Made by a program: the position numbers and the translations under genes
Assembly (NCBI GenBank): GCA_963704995.1
Contig: CAVPIM010000006.1
Span: 62,001-126,000 of the forward strand
Length of the DNA: 64,000 nucleotides
Reading direction: 5' to 3'
DNA from: RYN-230 sp963704995
GTDB lineage: Bacteria; Actinomycetota; Actinomycetes; Streptosporangiales; Streptosporangiaceae
In this document: one piece after another, positions 8,603-16,748 of the stretch
Layout of the letters: each line of letters opens with the position of its first letter
How positions within the stretch are numbered: position 1 is the stretch's first letter
The notes under the pieces: generated by a model
Databases searched by the model: none
What the model was told of the DNA's origin: nothing
Seen by the model: the letters and a program-made list of their open reading frames with translations, nothing else

Positions 8603-9452
8603 TCACCCGGGCTGGATGGCCGCGGCTAGCTCCCGGTAGCCCTCGGCCGGGTCGGCGCCCGGCTCGGTGACCAGCTGGATGCTCACGTGGTCGGCCCCGG
8701 CCTCGAGGTGCTCGATGAGCCGGGCGACCACCTGGGCGGCACTGCCGTGGGCGACCAGCGCGTCGATCAGGGCGTCGCTGCCGCCGCCGCTCAGGTCGGC
8801 GTCCGCCCATCCCAGGCGGCGCAGGTTGGCGGTGTAGTTGGCCAGCCCCAGATAGGGCTTTTCCACCCGTGAGCGGCCTATCGCCCGGGCCTGGCGGGGG
8901 TCGGTGCTGATGACCACCTTCTGCTCCGGAGCCAGCAACGGGCCCGGGCCGAGGATCTCCCGCGCCTGCGCGGTGTAGCCCGGCGTCACCAGGTAGGGAT
9001 GAGCGCCGGCGGTCCGCTCCGCGGCCAGCCGCAGCACCTTCGGGCCGAGCGCGGCCAGGACCAGGCGGCCAGGCGGGACGCCGTCGTCGAGCAGCGTGTC
9101 CACGTACCGGGTGAGCGTGTCGTAGGGCTTGGCGTACTGCTGGGACACCTCGGGGTGGCCAGGCGCCCACGCCCAGCAGGAACCGGCCCGGGAACCGCTC
9201 CTCGACCCGCTGGAACGCGGCGGCCACCCGGTGCGGCTCGTACTGCCACATGTTGACGATGCCGGTGGCCACGGTCAGGGTGGTCGTCGCGGCCAGGAAC
9301 TCCTCAGCGGCGGCCAGGTCGCCGTGGGCCGAGCCGAGCCAGAGGGCGCCGAACCCGAGATCCTCGATGCTGGCGGCCAGCCCGGGCGTGACCTGCCGTT
9401 CACCGCGCCAGATCCCGAACCGTCCGAGCTGGTCGCGCGCCTGCTGAGTCAT
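8603..9452 (-). pseudogene. LLM-class F420-dependent oxidoreductase, single-base frameshift
   Basis: Two frames together give one LLM (luciferase-like) oxidoreductase of about 282 residues, the usual length of the actinobacterial F420-dependent family. The N-terminal part (MTQQARDQLGRFGIW ... FPGRFLLGVGA) runs from the ATG at 9452 to about 9162. The C-terminal part (GHPEVSQQYAKPYDTL ... YRELAAAIQPG) continues in another frame. Removing one base, the A at about 9161 on the plus strand, restores LLGVGA-GHPEVSQQY exactly. A ribosome binding site (GGGAG) precedes the ATG. The rest of the sequence shows no decay, so a sequencing error or a very recent mutation is equally likely. Confidence 0.85.
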
Positions 9453-9655
9453 TGCGTCCGCTCCCTCGTCGTCGCTCCCGTGGCTGCCGCTGATCAGGCC
9501 GCCGGCTCCAGCGGGCTACCCGGACTGGGCAGCCACTCTGCCGGGCCGGGCCGCCCGTTCCGGCGGGCGGCCCAGAACCGGGCAACCGGCTCCGGCGGGT
9601 GGCTGTTCCCCGCGGGCCTAGTTGGGTCGACCATGATAGGTACTATGTGCGTAGA

Positions 9656-9671
9656 GTAATCATTTGATTAC
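9656..9671 (+). promoter_or_regulatory. Perfect palindrome upstream of the histidine kinase gene
   Basis: GTAATCA-TT-TGATTAC is a perfect 7-2-7 inverted repeat ending 22 bases before the kinase ATG (9694). A related element, GTAATTAC, occurs at 12255-12262 in front of the response regulator gene. The AT-rich context in this genome suggests a promoter/operator. The binding protein is unknown; the partner response regulator has no DNA-binding domain, so it should be another factor. Confidence 0.45.
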
Positions 9672-9693
9672 CCAAAGAGAGGAGCGCTCGATT

Positions 9694-12240
9694 ATGGGGG
9701 TGTCTCGGGCGACCTCACGAGCCAGTGCGCAGCCGGACGCCCGCACCTCACCGTCCGCCTTGCTGGAGTTCGCGGTCAGCCAGGCCGTCAGCGAGGACGC
9801 CGCGGCACCTGACGCTGCCCTGCCCGAACTGCTCCGGCGCTGCGTGGCAGGATTCGGCGGCCGGGCGGCTGTCGCGTTCCGGCTGCCCGCGCCGGGAGAA
9901 CCCGTGGTCGTCGCCGCGTACCCGCCCGCGGCGGTGGATCCCGGCCTGATGGGGCAGATCACCGGCCTGCTGGCCGCTCACCCCCAGGTGGCCTCGGCAG
10001 GGGGCTGCATCCAGGGACAGGTGGCCTGGCCCGGGCCGGGGTCAGGCCGGAACCAGGGCGGTGCGCTGATCGCGGTGGCCCGGCTGCCGGGCGATTCGTG
10101 CCCGTGCGGCCTCGCCCTCGTGGGTCACCGGTCGGCGTGGACCGCCGACTCGCAGTCCGCCGCCCGGGCCCTCGCTACCGTGATCGCGGCCCGGATGCGC
10201 CGGGTCGAGGACTCCAGGGAGATCGCTGAGCGCAGGGCGGTCACCGACGCGCTGATCCACGCCGCCCCGGATGCCGTGGTCGTGGCCGACGCGGAACGGA
10301 AGATCGTCGCCTTCAACCCGGCGGCGGAGGAACTCTACGGCCGCCGGCGGCCCGACGTGCTCGGCCAGGGCCTGGGGGAGCTGCTCATCCCCGAGCACGA
10401 CCGGGCCCGCTTCCTCGAATCGACCGAGCGGTTCCTGCGCAGCCAGGACCCCGGGGAGTTCACCGGCCGCATGTACCTGCCGATCCTGCGCGGTGACGGC
10501 ACCGAGCGGACGGTGGAACTGACCCCGGTGCCGCTCCTGGTCGCCGGCGAGGTCTACTTCTGCAGTTTCGCCAGGGATCTGTCCGAGCTGGACCAGGCCA
10601 ACGCGGCGCTGGCGGCGAGCGAAGCCCGGGTGCGGCTGCTGTCCGAGCTGGCCCCGGTGGGTATCGCGCGCACCGATGAGACAGGAACCTGCGCGTACGT
10701 CAACGAGCGATGGTGCGCGCTCAACGGCCAGCCGGCGCAGGACATCCTCGGCGTCTCGTGGCTGGAGGCGGTCCATCCCGCCGATGCCGCCCGGGTCCGG
10801 GCGGAGTGGGCCCGCGCCCGGGCGGCCGGCTCGGAACTGCGCGCCGATTTCCGCCTGCGGCGTCACGAGGGCCAGCCGCTGTGGGTGCACGCCGCCGTCA
10901 CCACCCTGCCGGACCAGGCGGACCTGCCCCGCGGGTTCATGGTCGCGCTGACCAACGTGACCGCCCGCAAGCGGGCTGAGCAGGAGCGGGACCGGCTGCT
11001 GGCCGCGGAGCAGGCGGCGGTGCGCGACCTTACCGACCAGACCGAGCGGCTGAACAGCCTGATCGCGGCGGCCATTCCCGGTGTCCTGGTGCTGGACGAG
11101 CACTACATGATCGTCCAGGTCAATCAGAGCATGTGTGACCTGCTCGGCATCGGGGAGCCGCCCGCCAAGCTCGCCGGGGCCAGCGGCGAGCAGCTCCGCG
11201 AGCCGCTGGCCCGCACGTTCGCCCAGCCCGAGCAGGTCTATCAGCAGATGGCCAAGTACACCGCGGACCGGGAGCCGATCGAGGGCCTCCGGTTCGCGTG
11301 CGCGGACGGCCGCATGCTGGAGTGCGACTACTGGCCGGTCTTCGCCGGCGGCCAGGACCGGGGCGGCCTGCTGCTGCTCTGGGACATGTCCGAGCGGGCC
11401 GCCCGGGAGCAGGAGCGCGACCGCCGGCTGGAGGCCGAGCTCGCCTCGCGCCACGCCGCCGAGCATGAGCGCTGGGAGCTGTCGGAGCAGAACGACGAGC
11501 TGCGCCAGCTCGACGAGCTCAAGACCCGGTTCCTGGCCACGGTGTCCCACGAGCTGCGTTCCCCGCTGACGTCGATCGTGTCCTACGCCGAGCTCATCAG
11601 GGACGAGAACGTGCTGCCCGCGACCGCGTCCCGCTTCCTGGACATCATCTCGCGTAACGCCGAGCGGATCACCAAGCTGGTGGGCGACCTGCTGCTGCTG
11701 AGCCGGATCGAGGCCGGCATGATCCCGCTGGAGCGGGCTCCGGTGTCCGTGGCCGAGATCGTGGCCGAGGCCGTGCAGGCGGCGGCGCCGGGCGCGGCCC
11801 AGCAAGGCGTGGCGCTGGACGGATCGGCCCCCGACGGCCCGCCGGTGCTGGCCGACCGGACCCGGCTGGTCCAGGTGATCGACAACCTGATCGCCAACGC
11901 GGTCAAGTTCACCGACGAGGGCGGGCAGGTCCGGGTGACCGCGGCGGCAGACGGCCCGGGCTGGCGGATCGATGTCGAGGATTCCGGGATCGGCATACCC
12001 CCGGAGGAGGTCGGCCACCTGTTCGAGCGTTTCTACCGCGCCTCGAACGCCACCGCGGGCGGCCGTCCCGGATCGGGGCTGGGCCTGTCCATCGTCAAGG
12101 AAGTCGCCGAGATGCACGGCGGCCGGGTGGAGGTGAGCAGCACGCTCGGGTCCGGCACCACCGTCCACCTCTTCCTCCCGGCCCGGGAGGAACCGGGGCC
12201 CGCGCGGAAGGCCGCCGAGGGCCGGCCAGCCCCGGTGTGA
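9694..12240 (+). CDS. Soluble sensor histidine kinase, GAF-like plus three PAS domains
   Basis: An 848-residue hybrid-free histidine kinase without membrane helices. A GAF-like region (about 20-175) is followed by PAS1 (about 190-310, DALIHAAPDAVVVADAERK), PAS2 (about 312-430) and PAS3 (about 445-570), then a coiled linker. HisKA carries the phosphorylatable His619 in VSHELRSPLTSI. The HATPase has the N box NLIANAVKF (731-739), DSGIGI and GSGLGLSIVKE. The ATG at 9694 has GAGAGGAG about 9 bases upstream. The next gene encodes a receiver domain fused to a deacetylase, so the likely cognate output is an enzyme rather than a transcription factor. The signal is unknown; PAS/GAF domains suggest an intracellular redox or small-molecule cue. 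Confidence 0.93.
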   Translation: MGVSRATSRASAQPDARTSPSALLEFAVSQAVSEDAAAPDAALPELLRRCVAGFGGRAAVAFRLPAPGEPVVVAAYPPAAVDPGLMGQITGLLAAHPQVASAGGCIQGQVAWPGPGSGRNQGGALIAVARLPGDSCPCGLALVGHRSAWTADSQSAARALATVIAARMRRVEDSREIAERRAVTDALIHAAPDAVVVADAERKIVAFNPAAEELYGRRRPDVLGQGLGELLIPEHDRARFLESTERFLRSQDPGEFTGRMYLPILRGDGTERTVELTPVPLLVAGEVYFCSFARDLSELDQANAALAASEARVRLLSELAPVGIARTDETGTCAYVNERWCALNGQPAQDILGVSWLEAVHPADAARVRAEWARARAAGSELRADFRLRRHEGQPLWVHAAVTTLPDQADLPRGFMVALTNVTARKRAEQERDRLLAAEQAAVRDLTDQTERLNSLIAAAIPGVLVLDEHYMIVQVNQSMCDLLGIGEPPAKLAGASGEQLREPLARTFAQPEQVYQQMAKYTADREPIEGLRFACADGRMLECDYWPVFAGGQDRGGLLLLWDMSERAAREQERDRRLEAELASRHAAEHERWELSEQNDELRQLDELKTRFLATVSHELRSPLTSIVSYAELIRDENVLPATASRFLDIISRNAERITKLVGDLLLLSRIEAGMIPLERAPVSVAEIVAEAVQAAAPGAAQQGVALDGSAPDGPPVLADRTRLVQVIDNLIANAVKFTDEGGQVRVTAAADGPGWRIDVEDSGIGIPPEEVGHLFERFYRASNATAGGRPGSGLGLSIVKEVAEMHGGRVEVSSTLGSGTTVHLFLPAREEPGPARKAAEGRPAPV

Positions 12241-12247
12241 CTACATA

Positions 12248-12264
12248 TAGTGATGTAATTACTA
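12248..12264 (+). promoter_or_regulatory. AT-rich imperfect palindrome before the response regulator-deacetylase gene
   Basis: TAGT ... ACTA flanks a perfect GTAATTAC core (12255-12262) in an AT-rich 30-base patch between the kinase stop and the next gene. It echoes the GTAAT/ATTAC halves of the palindrome before the kinase. It may be a second promoter/operator of the cluster. Evidence is motif similarity only. Confidence 0.35.
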
Positions 12265-12285
12265 CTTAATGGAATCGGGGAACAG

Positions 12286-12324
12286 ATGGACCCGAACGTT
12301 CAGCCGCCGCGGGCGACCCGGTGA
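12286..12324 (+). other. Possible 12-codon leader reading frame coupled to the next gene
   Basis: ATG at 12286 has GGGGA about 5 bases upstream and opens a 12-codon frame (MDPNVQPPRATR) whose TGA overlaps the GTG start of the next gene as GTGA. The downstream GTG itself has no good ribosome binding site. This could be a short leader that couples translation, or the true N-terminus of the regulator separated by a one-base indel. I cannot decide between them. Confidence 0.3.
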
Positions 12325-13517
12325 ACAGCGCCGGCCCGCCAGAATCGCCCGGCCGGATCCTCGTCGTCGAGGACGATCCCGAAGCCGCCGGCTACGTGCT
12401 GCACGTGCTCCGCAACCGGGGCGGCTTCGATGCCATTCACATGCCGGACCCGGTGGCCGCGCTGGACCGGGCCCGGACGGAACGCTGGGACCTGGTGCTG
12501 ACCGACGTGGAAATGCCCGGCATGACCGGGATCGAGCTGCTGGAGGCGGTCCGGGAGATATCCCCGCAGCTGCCGGTGGCCGTGGTCACCGCGCACCCGT
12601 CGGTGGACTACGCGGTCCGGGCGCTGCGCAATAAGGCCGACGAGTTCCTGGAGAAGCCGGTCCGCCCGGACAAGCTGGTCCAGACCGTGGCCGCGCTGGT
12701 GGCCAAGGGCCGGGCGGCCCGTGAGGCCGCCCGGCAGAGCGTGCTGGCCATCGGGGCGCACCCGGACGACGTCGAGATCGGGGCGGCGGGCACCCTGGCC
12801 ATGCACCGGCGGCTGGGACACGAGGTGTCGATCCTCACCCTCAGCCGGGGCGCCCGCGGCGGCATGGAAGACACCCGGGCCAGCGAGTCCCGGAGGGCCG
12901 CGGAGGTCATCGGCGCCACCCTGTTCCACGAGGACCTGCAGGACACCAGCATCGGTGAGGGGGATCCGACGATCGGCGTGATCAGCCGCATCGTGGCGAC
13001 CGTGCGGCCGACCGTGATCTACACCCACTCCCTGCACGACGTGCACCAGGACCACCGGAACACGCACCGGGCCGCGCTGGTGGCCGTCCGCCAGGTCGGC
13101 CGGGTGTACTGCTTCCAGTCGCCGTCGGCCACGGTCGACTTCCGGCCCACCCGGTTCGTCGCCATCGATGAGCAGATGGACCGCAAGCTCCAGGCCATCG
13201 ACGCGTTCGCCTCCCAGGTGGAGATCCGCGCCTACCTGGAGCCCGACCTGATCCAGTCAACCGCGCGCTACTGGTCCCGCTACTGCGAGGGCCGCTACGC
13301 CGAGCCGTTCGAGGTGGTCCGGGAGGCGGCGGTGGCCGGGCGGTACGAGCTCACCCCGGCCAAGGGCATCGTGCGCGGCGAGAACGTCGCCGGGGCGGCC
13401 GCACCGGACCGGCGCAGGCGCCCCCGCCCCGGTGACCAGGCACCAAGTCTGGCCCCAGAGTCAGTACCAGAGCAGACCGCGCAACTTACCAGGGAGGTGC
13501 CACATGCCGCGCCATGA
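12321..13517 (+). CDS. Response regulator receiver domain fused to a PIG-L (LmbE-like) deacetylase
   Basis: A 398-residue fusion. Residues 11-130 are a complete receiver domain: acidic pocket E17/D18/D19, phospho-acceptor D62 in VLTDVEMPG, T90, and K112 in EKPVRP. Residues 139-330 are a PIG-L/LmbE zinc deacetylase. Its metal and catalytic motif is AHPDDVE (146-152), with a second metal/active-site motif HSLHDVHQDHRNTH (236-249). The tail after about 360 is Arg/Pro-rich and disordered. PIG-L enzymes remove acetyl groups from N-acetylglucosaminyl substrates. The arrangement implies that phosphorylation by the adjacent kinase controls deacetylation directly. There is no DNA-binding domain. The gene overlaps the ATP-grasp gene by 14 bases. 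The start is uncertain by a few codons. Confidence 0.9.
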   Translation: MNSAGPPESPGRILVVEDDPEAAGYVLHVLRNRGGFDAIHMPDPVAALDRARTERWDLVLTDVEMPGMTGIELLEAVREISPQLPVAVVTAHPSVDYAVRALRNKADEFLEKPVRPDKLVQTVAALVAKGRAAREAARQSVLAIGAHPDDVEIGAAGTLAMHRRLGHEVSILTLSRGARGGMEDTRASESRRAAEVIGATLFHEDLQDTSIGEGDPTIGVISRIVATVRPTVIYTHSLHDVHQDHRNTHRAALVAVRQVGRVYCFQSPSATVDFRPTRFVAIDEQMDRKLQAIDAFASQVEIRAYLEPDLIQSTARYWSRYCEGRYAEPFEVVREAAVAGRYELTPAKGIVRGENVAGAAAPDRRRRPRPGDQAPSLAPESVPEQTAQLTREVPHAAP

Positions 13518-14502
13518 TCTCAGCCGGAAGCAGGTACGGGTGCTGGTCACCGGGGCCGGGGGACCGGCCGCGGTGTCCGTCATCAAGTCACTTAAGCTCG
13601 ATCCCACGGTGGCTTTGCTGGCCGCGGACATGGACGCGTGGGCGGCGGGCCTGTACCTGGTCCCGCCCGACGCCCGGACGCTGATCCCGGCGGGCCTGGA
13701 CCCCGATTTCGCCTCGGCCGTGCTGGCCCGCTGCGTCGCGCTCGGCGTGCACGTCCTGATCCCGACCGTGGACTCCGAGATGCGCCCGCTGGCCCAGGCG
13801 CGGAAGGAGTACGCCGCGGCCGGGATCGAGCTCATGCTGGCCCCGGAGCGGGCGCTCGAGGTGACGCTGGACAAGCTGGCCCTGGCCCGCTGCTGCGCCG
13901 GTCATGTGCGGGTCCCGCGCACCGAGTGCTTCGACGAGGCGCTCGACCCGGCGTCATGGGACTTCCCCGTCGTGCTCAAGCCGCGCACCGGGAGCGGCTC
14001 ACGGGACATCTCCGTGGTGGCCTCGGCCCGGGAACTGGCCGCACTGGAACGGTCCGAGGATTTCATCGTCCAGGAGTACCTGCCGGGCGAGGAGTACTCG
14101 ATCGACGTCCTGGCCGACACCAGCAGCCACGTGATCGCCGCGGTGCCCCGGGTGCGCGCCCGGGTGGACTCCGGCGTCTCGGTGGCCGGGCGCACCGTGC
14201 ACGACCCGGAACTGGAGCAGTTCGGGGCCACGGTGGCCAGCGTCACCGGCCTGACCTACATCGCCAACGTGCAGGCCCGCCGGGACGCGGCCGGGCGCGC
14301 GTCCCTGCTCGAGGTGAACCCGCGGGCACCCGGGGCGCTCCCGCTGACCATGGCGAGCGGCGTGGACATGCCCAGGCTCGCGATGGACGCACTGCGCGGC
14401 CTCCCGGTGCCTGAGCATGTGGACTTCCACGAGATGGCCATGGTCCGCTTCCTCGAGGAGCGCTTCATGGACCTGAGCGAAGTGCAGAAAGTGGCGGCAT
14501 GA
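13504..14502 (+). CDS. ATP-grasp ligase, carbamoyl-phosphate-synthetase-like
   Basis: A 332-residue ATP-grasp protein. The pre-ATP-grasp Rossmann-like part starts with VRVLVTGAGGPAAVSVIKSL (about 11-30). Next comes the ATP-binding part with DFPVVLKPRTGSGSRDISVV and EDFIVQEYLPGEEYSIDVLA. The metal-binding end has ASLLEVNPRAPGALPLTMAS, with the Glu-x-Asn-x-Arg signature intact. The ATG at 13504 has GGGAGGTG upstream. Such proteins couple ATP hydrolysis to amide or peptide-like bond formation through an acyl phosphate; the acceptor is unknown. Position between a sugar deacetylase and a PHP hydrolase suggests modification of an amino sugar or of a membrane glycan, but that is inference. Confidence 0.88.
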   Translation: MPRHDLSRKQVRVLVTGAGGPAAVSVIKSLKLDPTVALLAADMDAWAAGLYLVPPDARTLIPAGLDPDFASAVLARCVALGVHVLIPTVDSEMRPLAQARKEYAAAGIELMLAPERALEVTLDKLALARCCAGHVRVPRTECFDEALDPASWDFPVVLKPRTGSGSRDISVVASARELAALERSEDFIVQEYLPGEEYSIDVLADTSSHVIAAVPRVRARVDSGVSVAGRTVHDPELEQFGATVASVTGLTYIANVQARRDAAGRASLLEVNPRAPGALPLTMASGVDMPRLAMDALRGLPVPEHVDFHEMAMVRFLEERFMDLSEVQKVAA

Positions 14503-15236
14503 ACCTGGTCGCCCTGGACGAGGATCACCACGTCCACTCGGCCTTCTCCGACGACGCGGTCAGCACGGTGGCGGAGGACGTCCGCGCGGCCCGCGACCGG
14601 GGCCTGCGGGTCATCTGCCTCGCCGACCACGTGCGCCAGAGCTCGCCCTGGGTACCGGAGTTCGTGGCCGCGGTGCGCGAGGTCCGGCCCGCGGCGGGGA
14701 TCGAGGTACTGGCCGGGGTGGAAGCCAAGATCCTCAACGGGGCCGGGGAGCTGGACCTGCCCCCGTCCCTGCCGGGGGTGGACCGGGTGCTGATCGCGGA
14801 TCACCAGTACCCCGGTGAGCATGGCCCGGTGCCGCCGCAGGACATGCGGGATGCGCTCGGGCGCCGCGAGTGCTCGGCGCCCGAGGTCATCGGCGGCCTG
14901 ATCGAGGCCACCCTCAGCGGCATGGAGCGGGTGGCCCTGCCGCAGCTGGCCCACCTGTTCAGCCTGCTGCCCAAGATGGGCCTGGACGAGGCGGACGTGC
15001 CCGGCCCGGCCCTGGACCACCTGGCCCGGGGCTGCTTGCGGGCCGGGGCGCGGGTGGAGGTCAACGAGAAGTGGGCCTGCCCGTCGCCGCGCACGATCCG
15101 GGCCCTGGCCGCGGCCGGGGTGCCCCTGGTGGCCAGCACCGACAGCCACGACTGCGCGAGTATCGGGCGCTACACCCGGGTCCGGGAGATCCTGGCGGCG
15201 GTGCCGGCCAATCCGGTGCTCTTATGGGCGTGGTGA
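14499..15236 (+). CDS. PHP-domain metal-dependent phosphoesterase
   Basis: A 245-residue PHP-family protein. The metal ligands are visible in order: H10/H11/H13 in DEDHHVHSAF, D18, D43/H44 in LADHV, E75 in LAGVEAKI, D101/H102 in IADHQYPGEH, the later LPQLAHLFS, and the terminal STDSHDCASIGRY. PHP proteins hydrolyse phosphomonoesters or cyclic phosphodiesters; CpsB-type members are protein tyrosine phosphatases of capsule systems, though no tyrosine kinase is seen here. The ATG overlaps the upstream stop as ATGA, so translation is coupled. It also overlaps the following synthase gene by 13 bases. Confidence 0.88.
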   Translation: MNLVALDEDHHVHSAFSDDAVSTVAEDVRAARDRGLRVICLADHVRQSSPWVPEFVAAVREVRPAAGIEVLAGVEAKILNGAGELDLPPSLPGVDRVLIADHQYPGEHGPVPPQDMRDALGRRECSAPEVIGGLIEATLSGMERVALPQLAHLFSLLPKMGLDEADVPGPALDHLARGCLRAGARVEVNEKWACPSPRTIRALAAAGVPLVASTDSHDCASIGRYTRVREILAAVPANPVLLWAW

Positions 15237-16720
15237 TCGACGGCGTCGACTGGGTGCTGGTGCTCCTCGTCATGCTCGGCGCCGTGCCCATGCTGGCCGC
15301 CAGCTACCAGTACCTGCTCGTGGCTGTCCATTTCCGGCATAACCACTACCAGGACTGCGTGCCGTATTTCCCGCGGACGGCCATCCTGGTGCCCGCGTGG
15401 AACGAGGCCGCGGTCATCGGGGCCTCGATCGACCGGCTGATGCAGCTCAACTACCCGCCGGAGTCACTGCGGGTGTTCGTGGTGGACGACGCGAGCACGG
15501 ACGACACCCCGGACGTGATCAAGGCCAAGGCGGTGCAATACCCCGGGCAGGTGGTGCACCTGCGCCGGGACAAGGGCGGCGAGGGCAAGTCGCACACGCT
15601 CAACCACGGCCTGCGGATCATCCTGGCCGACGACTGGATGCAGGCGCTGCTCATCATGGACGCCGACGTGATCTACGAGCCGGACTCGCTGCGCACGATG
15701 ACCCGGCACCTGGCCGACTCCCGGGTCGGCGCCGTCACCGCGTACATCAAGGAGGGCAGCCGCCCGGGCAACTACCTGACCCGGTTCATCGGCTTCGAGT
15801 ACATCACCGCCCAGGCCGCCGCCCGGCGGGCCCAGAACGTGCTCGGCGCCGTGGCGTGCCTGGCCGGCGGGGCCCAGCTGCACTCCCGGGCCAACCTGGA
15901 GGCCATCGGGGGCCGGATCGACACCACCTCGCTGGCCGAGGACACGTTCACCACGTTCAAGACCCAGATGGCCGGCCGCACGGTGGTGTTCGAGCCGCAC
16001 GCCACCGTGTGGGCCGAGGAGCCCGGCGACATCAGGGGGCTGTGGAAGCAGCGGCTGCGCTGGGCCCGCGGGAACGTCCAGGTCACTAAGCAGTTCAGCC
16101 GGGTGTGGTGCCGTCCCAGCCGCACCCACCGGCTGGGCAGCGTCAGCTTCTCGGTGTTCTGGTTCTGCCTGTTCCTGCTGCCCATCTTCATGATCCTGGC
16201 CTCGGCGTCGCTGATCATCCTGTACTTCAGCAGCTTCGCGATGGCCTGGACCGTGTTCCACGTCCTGTGGATCATCAACGCGCTGACCTACGTGTTCATC
16301 ACGTCCTTCGTGCTCATGATCGACTGGGTCACCGGCCGCCATGCCTGGGTGGAGGGCGTCCTGTTTCCCGGGGTGATCAGCGTGTGCATCATCATCGCGG
16401 CCTGCTTCCCCCGCCTGCTGCGGATGATCTTGTACGACCTGCTGCCCCTGATCGGCATCACGCTGACGTTCGCGGAGCGGCGCGCCCTGGTCCTGTTCGC
16501 CTACGCGTGGCTGGCGGGCTCGATGCTGGTCGCCTACCTGGGCAAGGCCGTCGAGCCGCGCCGCTTCGGCCGGCCTCTTTCGGTGGCGTTCATCTACATC
16601 GCGGGCTACGGGCCGCTGCTGTGCGCCTGCACGTTCGCCTCTTACGTCAGGGAACTCCAGGGCGCCGAGATGACGTGGGACAAGACCGAGAAGACCGGCA
16701 AGGTGGCGATGCCGGTATGA
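15224..16720 (+). CDS. Membrane-embedded processive GT2 glycosyltransferase, copy A
   Basis: A 498-residue polysaccharide synthase of the BcsA/NodC/PgaC/hyaluronan-synthase type. One N-terminal helix (about 9-32) is followed by the GT2 domain. This has VVDDAS (D88/D89), the metal-binding DAD (D146/D148), the catalytic base region LAED (E239/D240) and the processivity motif QRLRW (276-280). Five further helices (about 308-335, 343-367, 376-396, 420-440, 452-475) form the translocation channel. It probably polymerises a nucleotide sugar, perhaps UDP-GlcNAc, across the membrane. The ATG at 15224 is chosen because it gives the same N-terminal length as its neighbour copy. Substrate is inference. 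Confidence 0.9.
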   Translation: MGVVIDGVDWVLVLLVMLGAVPMLAASYQYLLVAVHFRHNHYQDCVPYFPRTAILVPAWNEAAVIGASIDRLMQLNYPPESLRVFVVDDASTDDTPDVIKAKAVQYPGQVVHLRRDKGGEGKSHTLNHGLRIILADDWMQALLIMDADVIYEPDSLRTMTRHLADSRVGAVTAYIKEGSRPGNYLTRFIGFEYITAQAAARRAQNVLGAVACLAGGAQLHSRANLEAIGGRIDTTSLAEDTFTTFKTQMAGRTVVFEPHATVWAEEPGDIRGLWKQRLRWARGNVQVTKQFSRVWCRPSRTHRLGSVSFSVFWFCLFLLPIFMILASASLIILYFSSFAMAWTVFHVLWIINALTYVFITSFVLMIDWVTGRHAWVEGVLFPGVISVCIIIAACFPRLLRMILYDLLPLIGITLTFAERRALVLFAYAWLAGSMLVAYLGKAVEPRRFGRPLSVAFIYIAGYGPLLCACTFASYVRELQGAEMTWDKTEKTGKVAMPV

Positions 16721-16748
16721 CCGGCGGGTCCTGGAGAGGACGGCCGCG

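Noticed and set aside
10042..12168. A 700-codon minus-strand frame opposite the histidine kinase
   Set aside because: Antisense shadow; no recognisable domains, while the plus strand has all kinase motifs.
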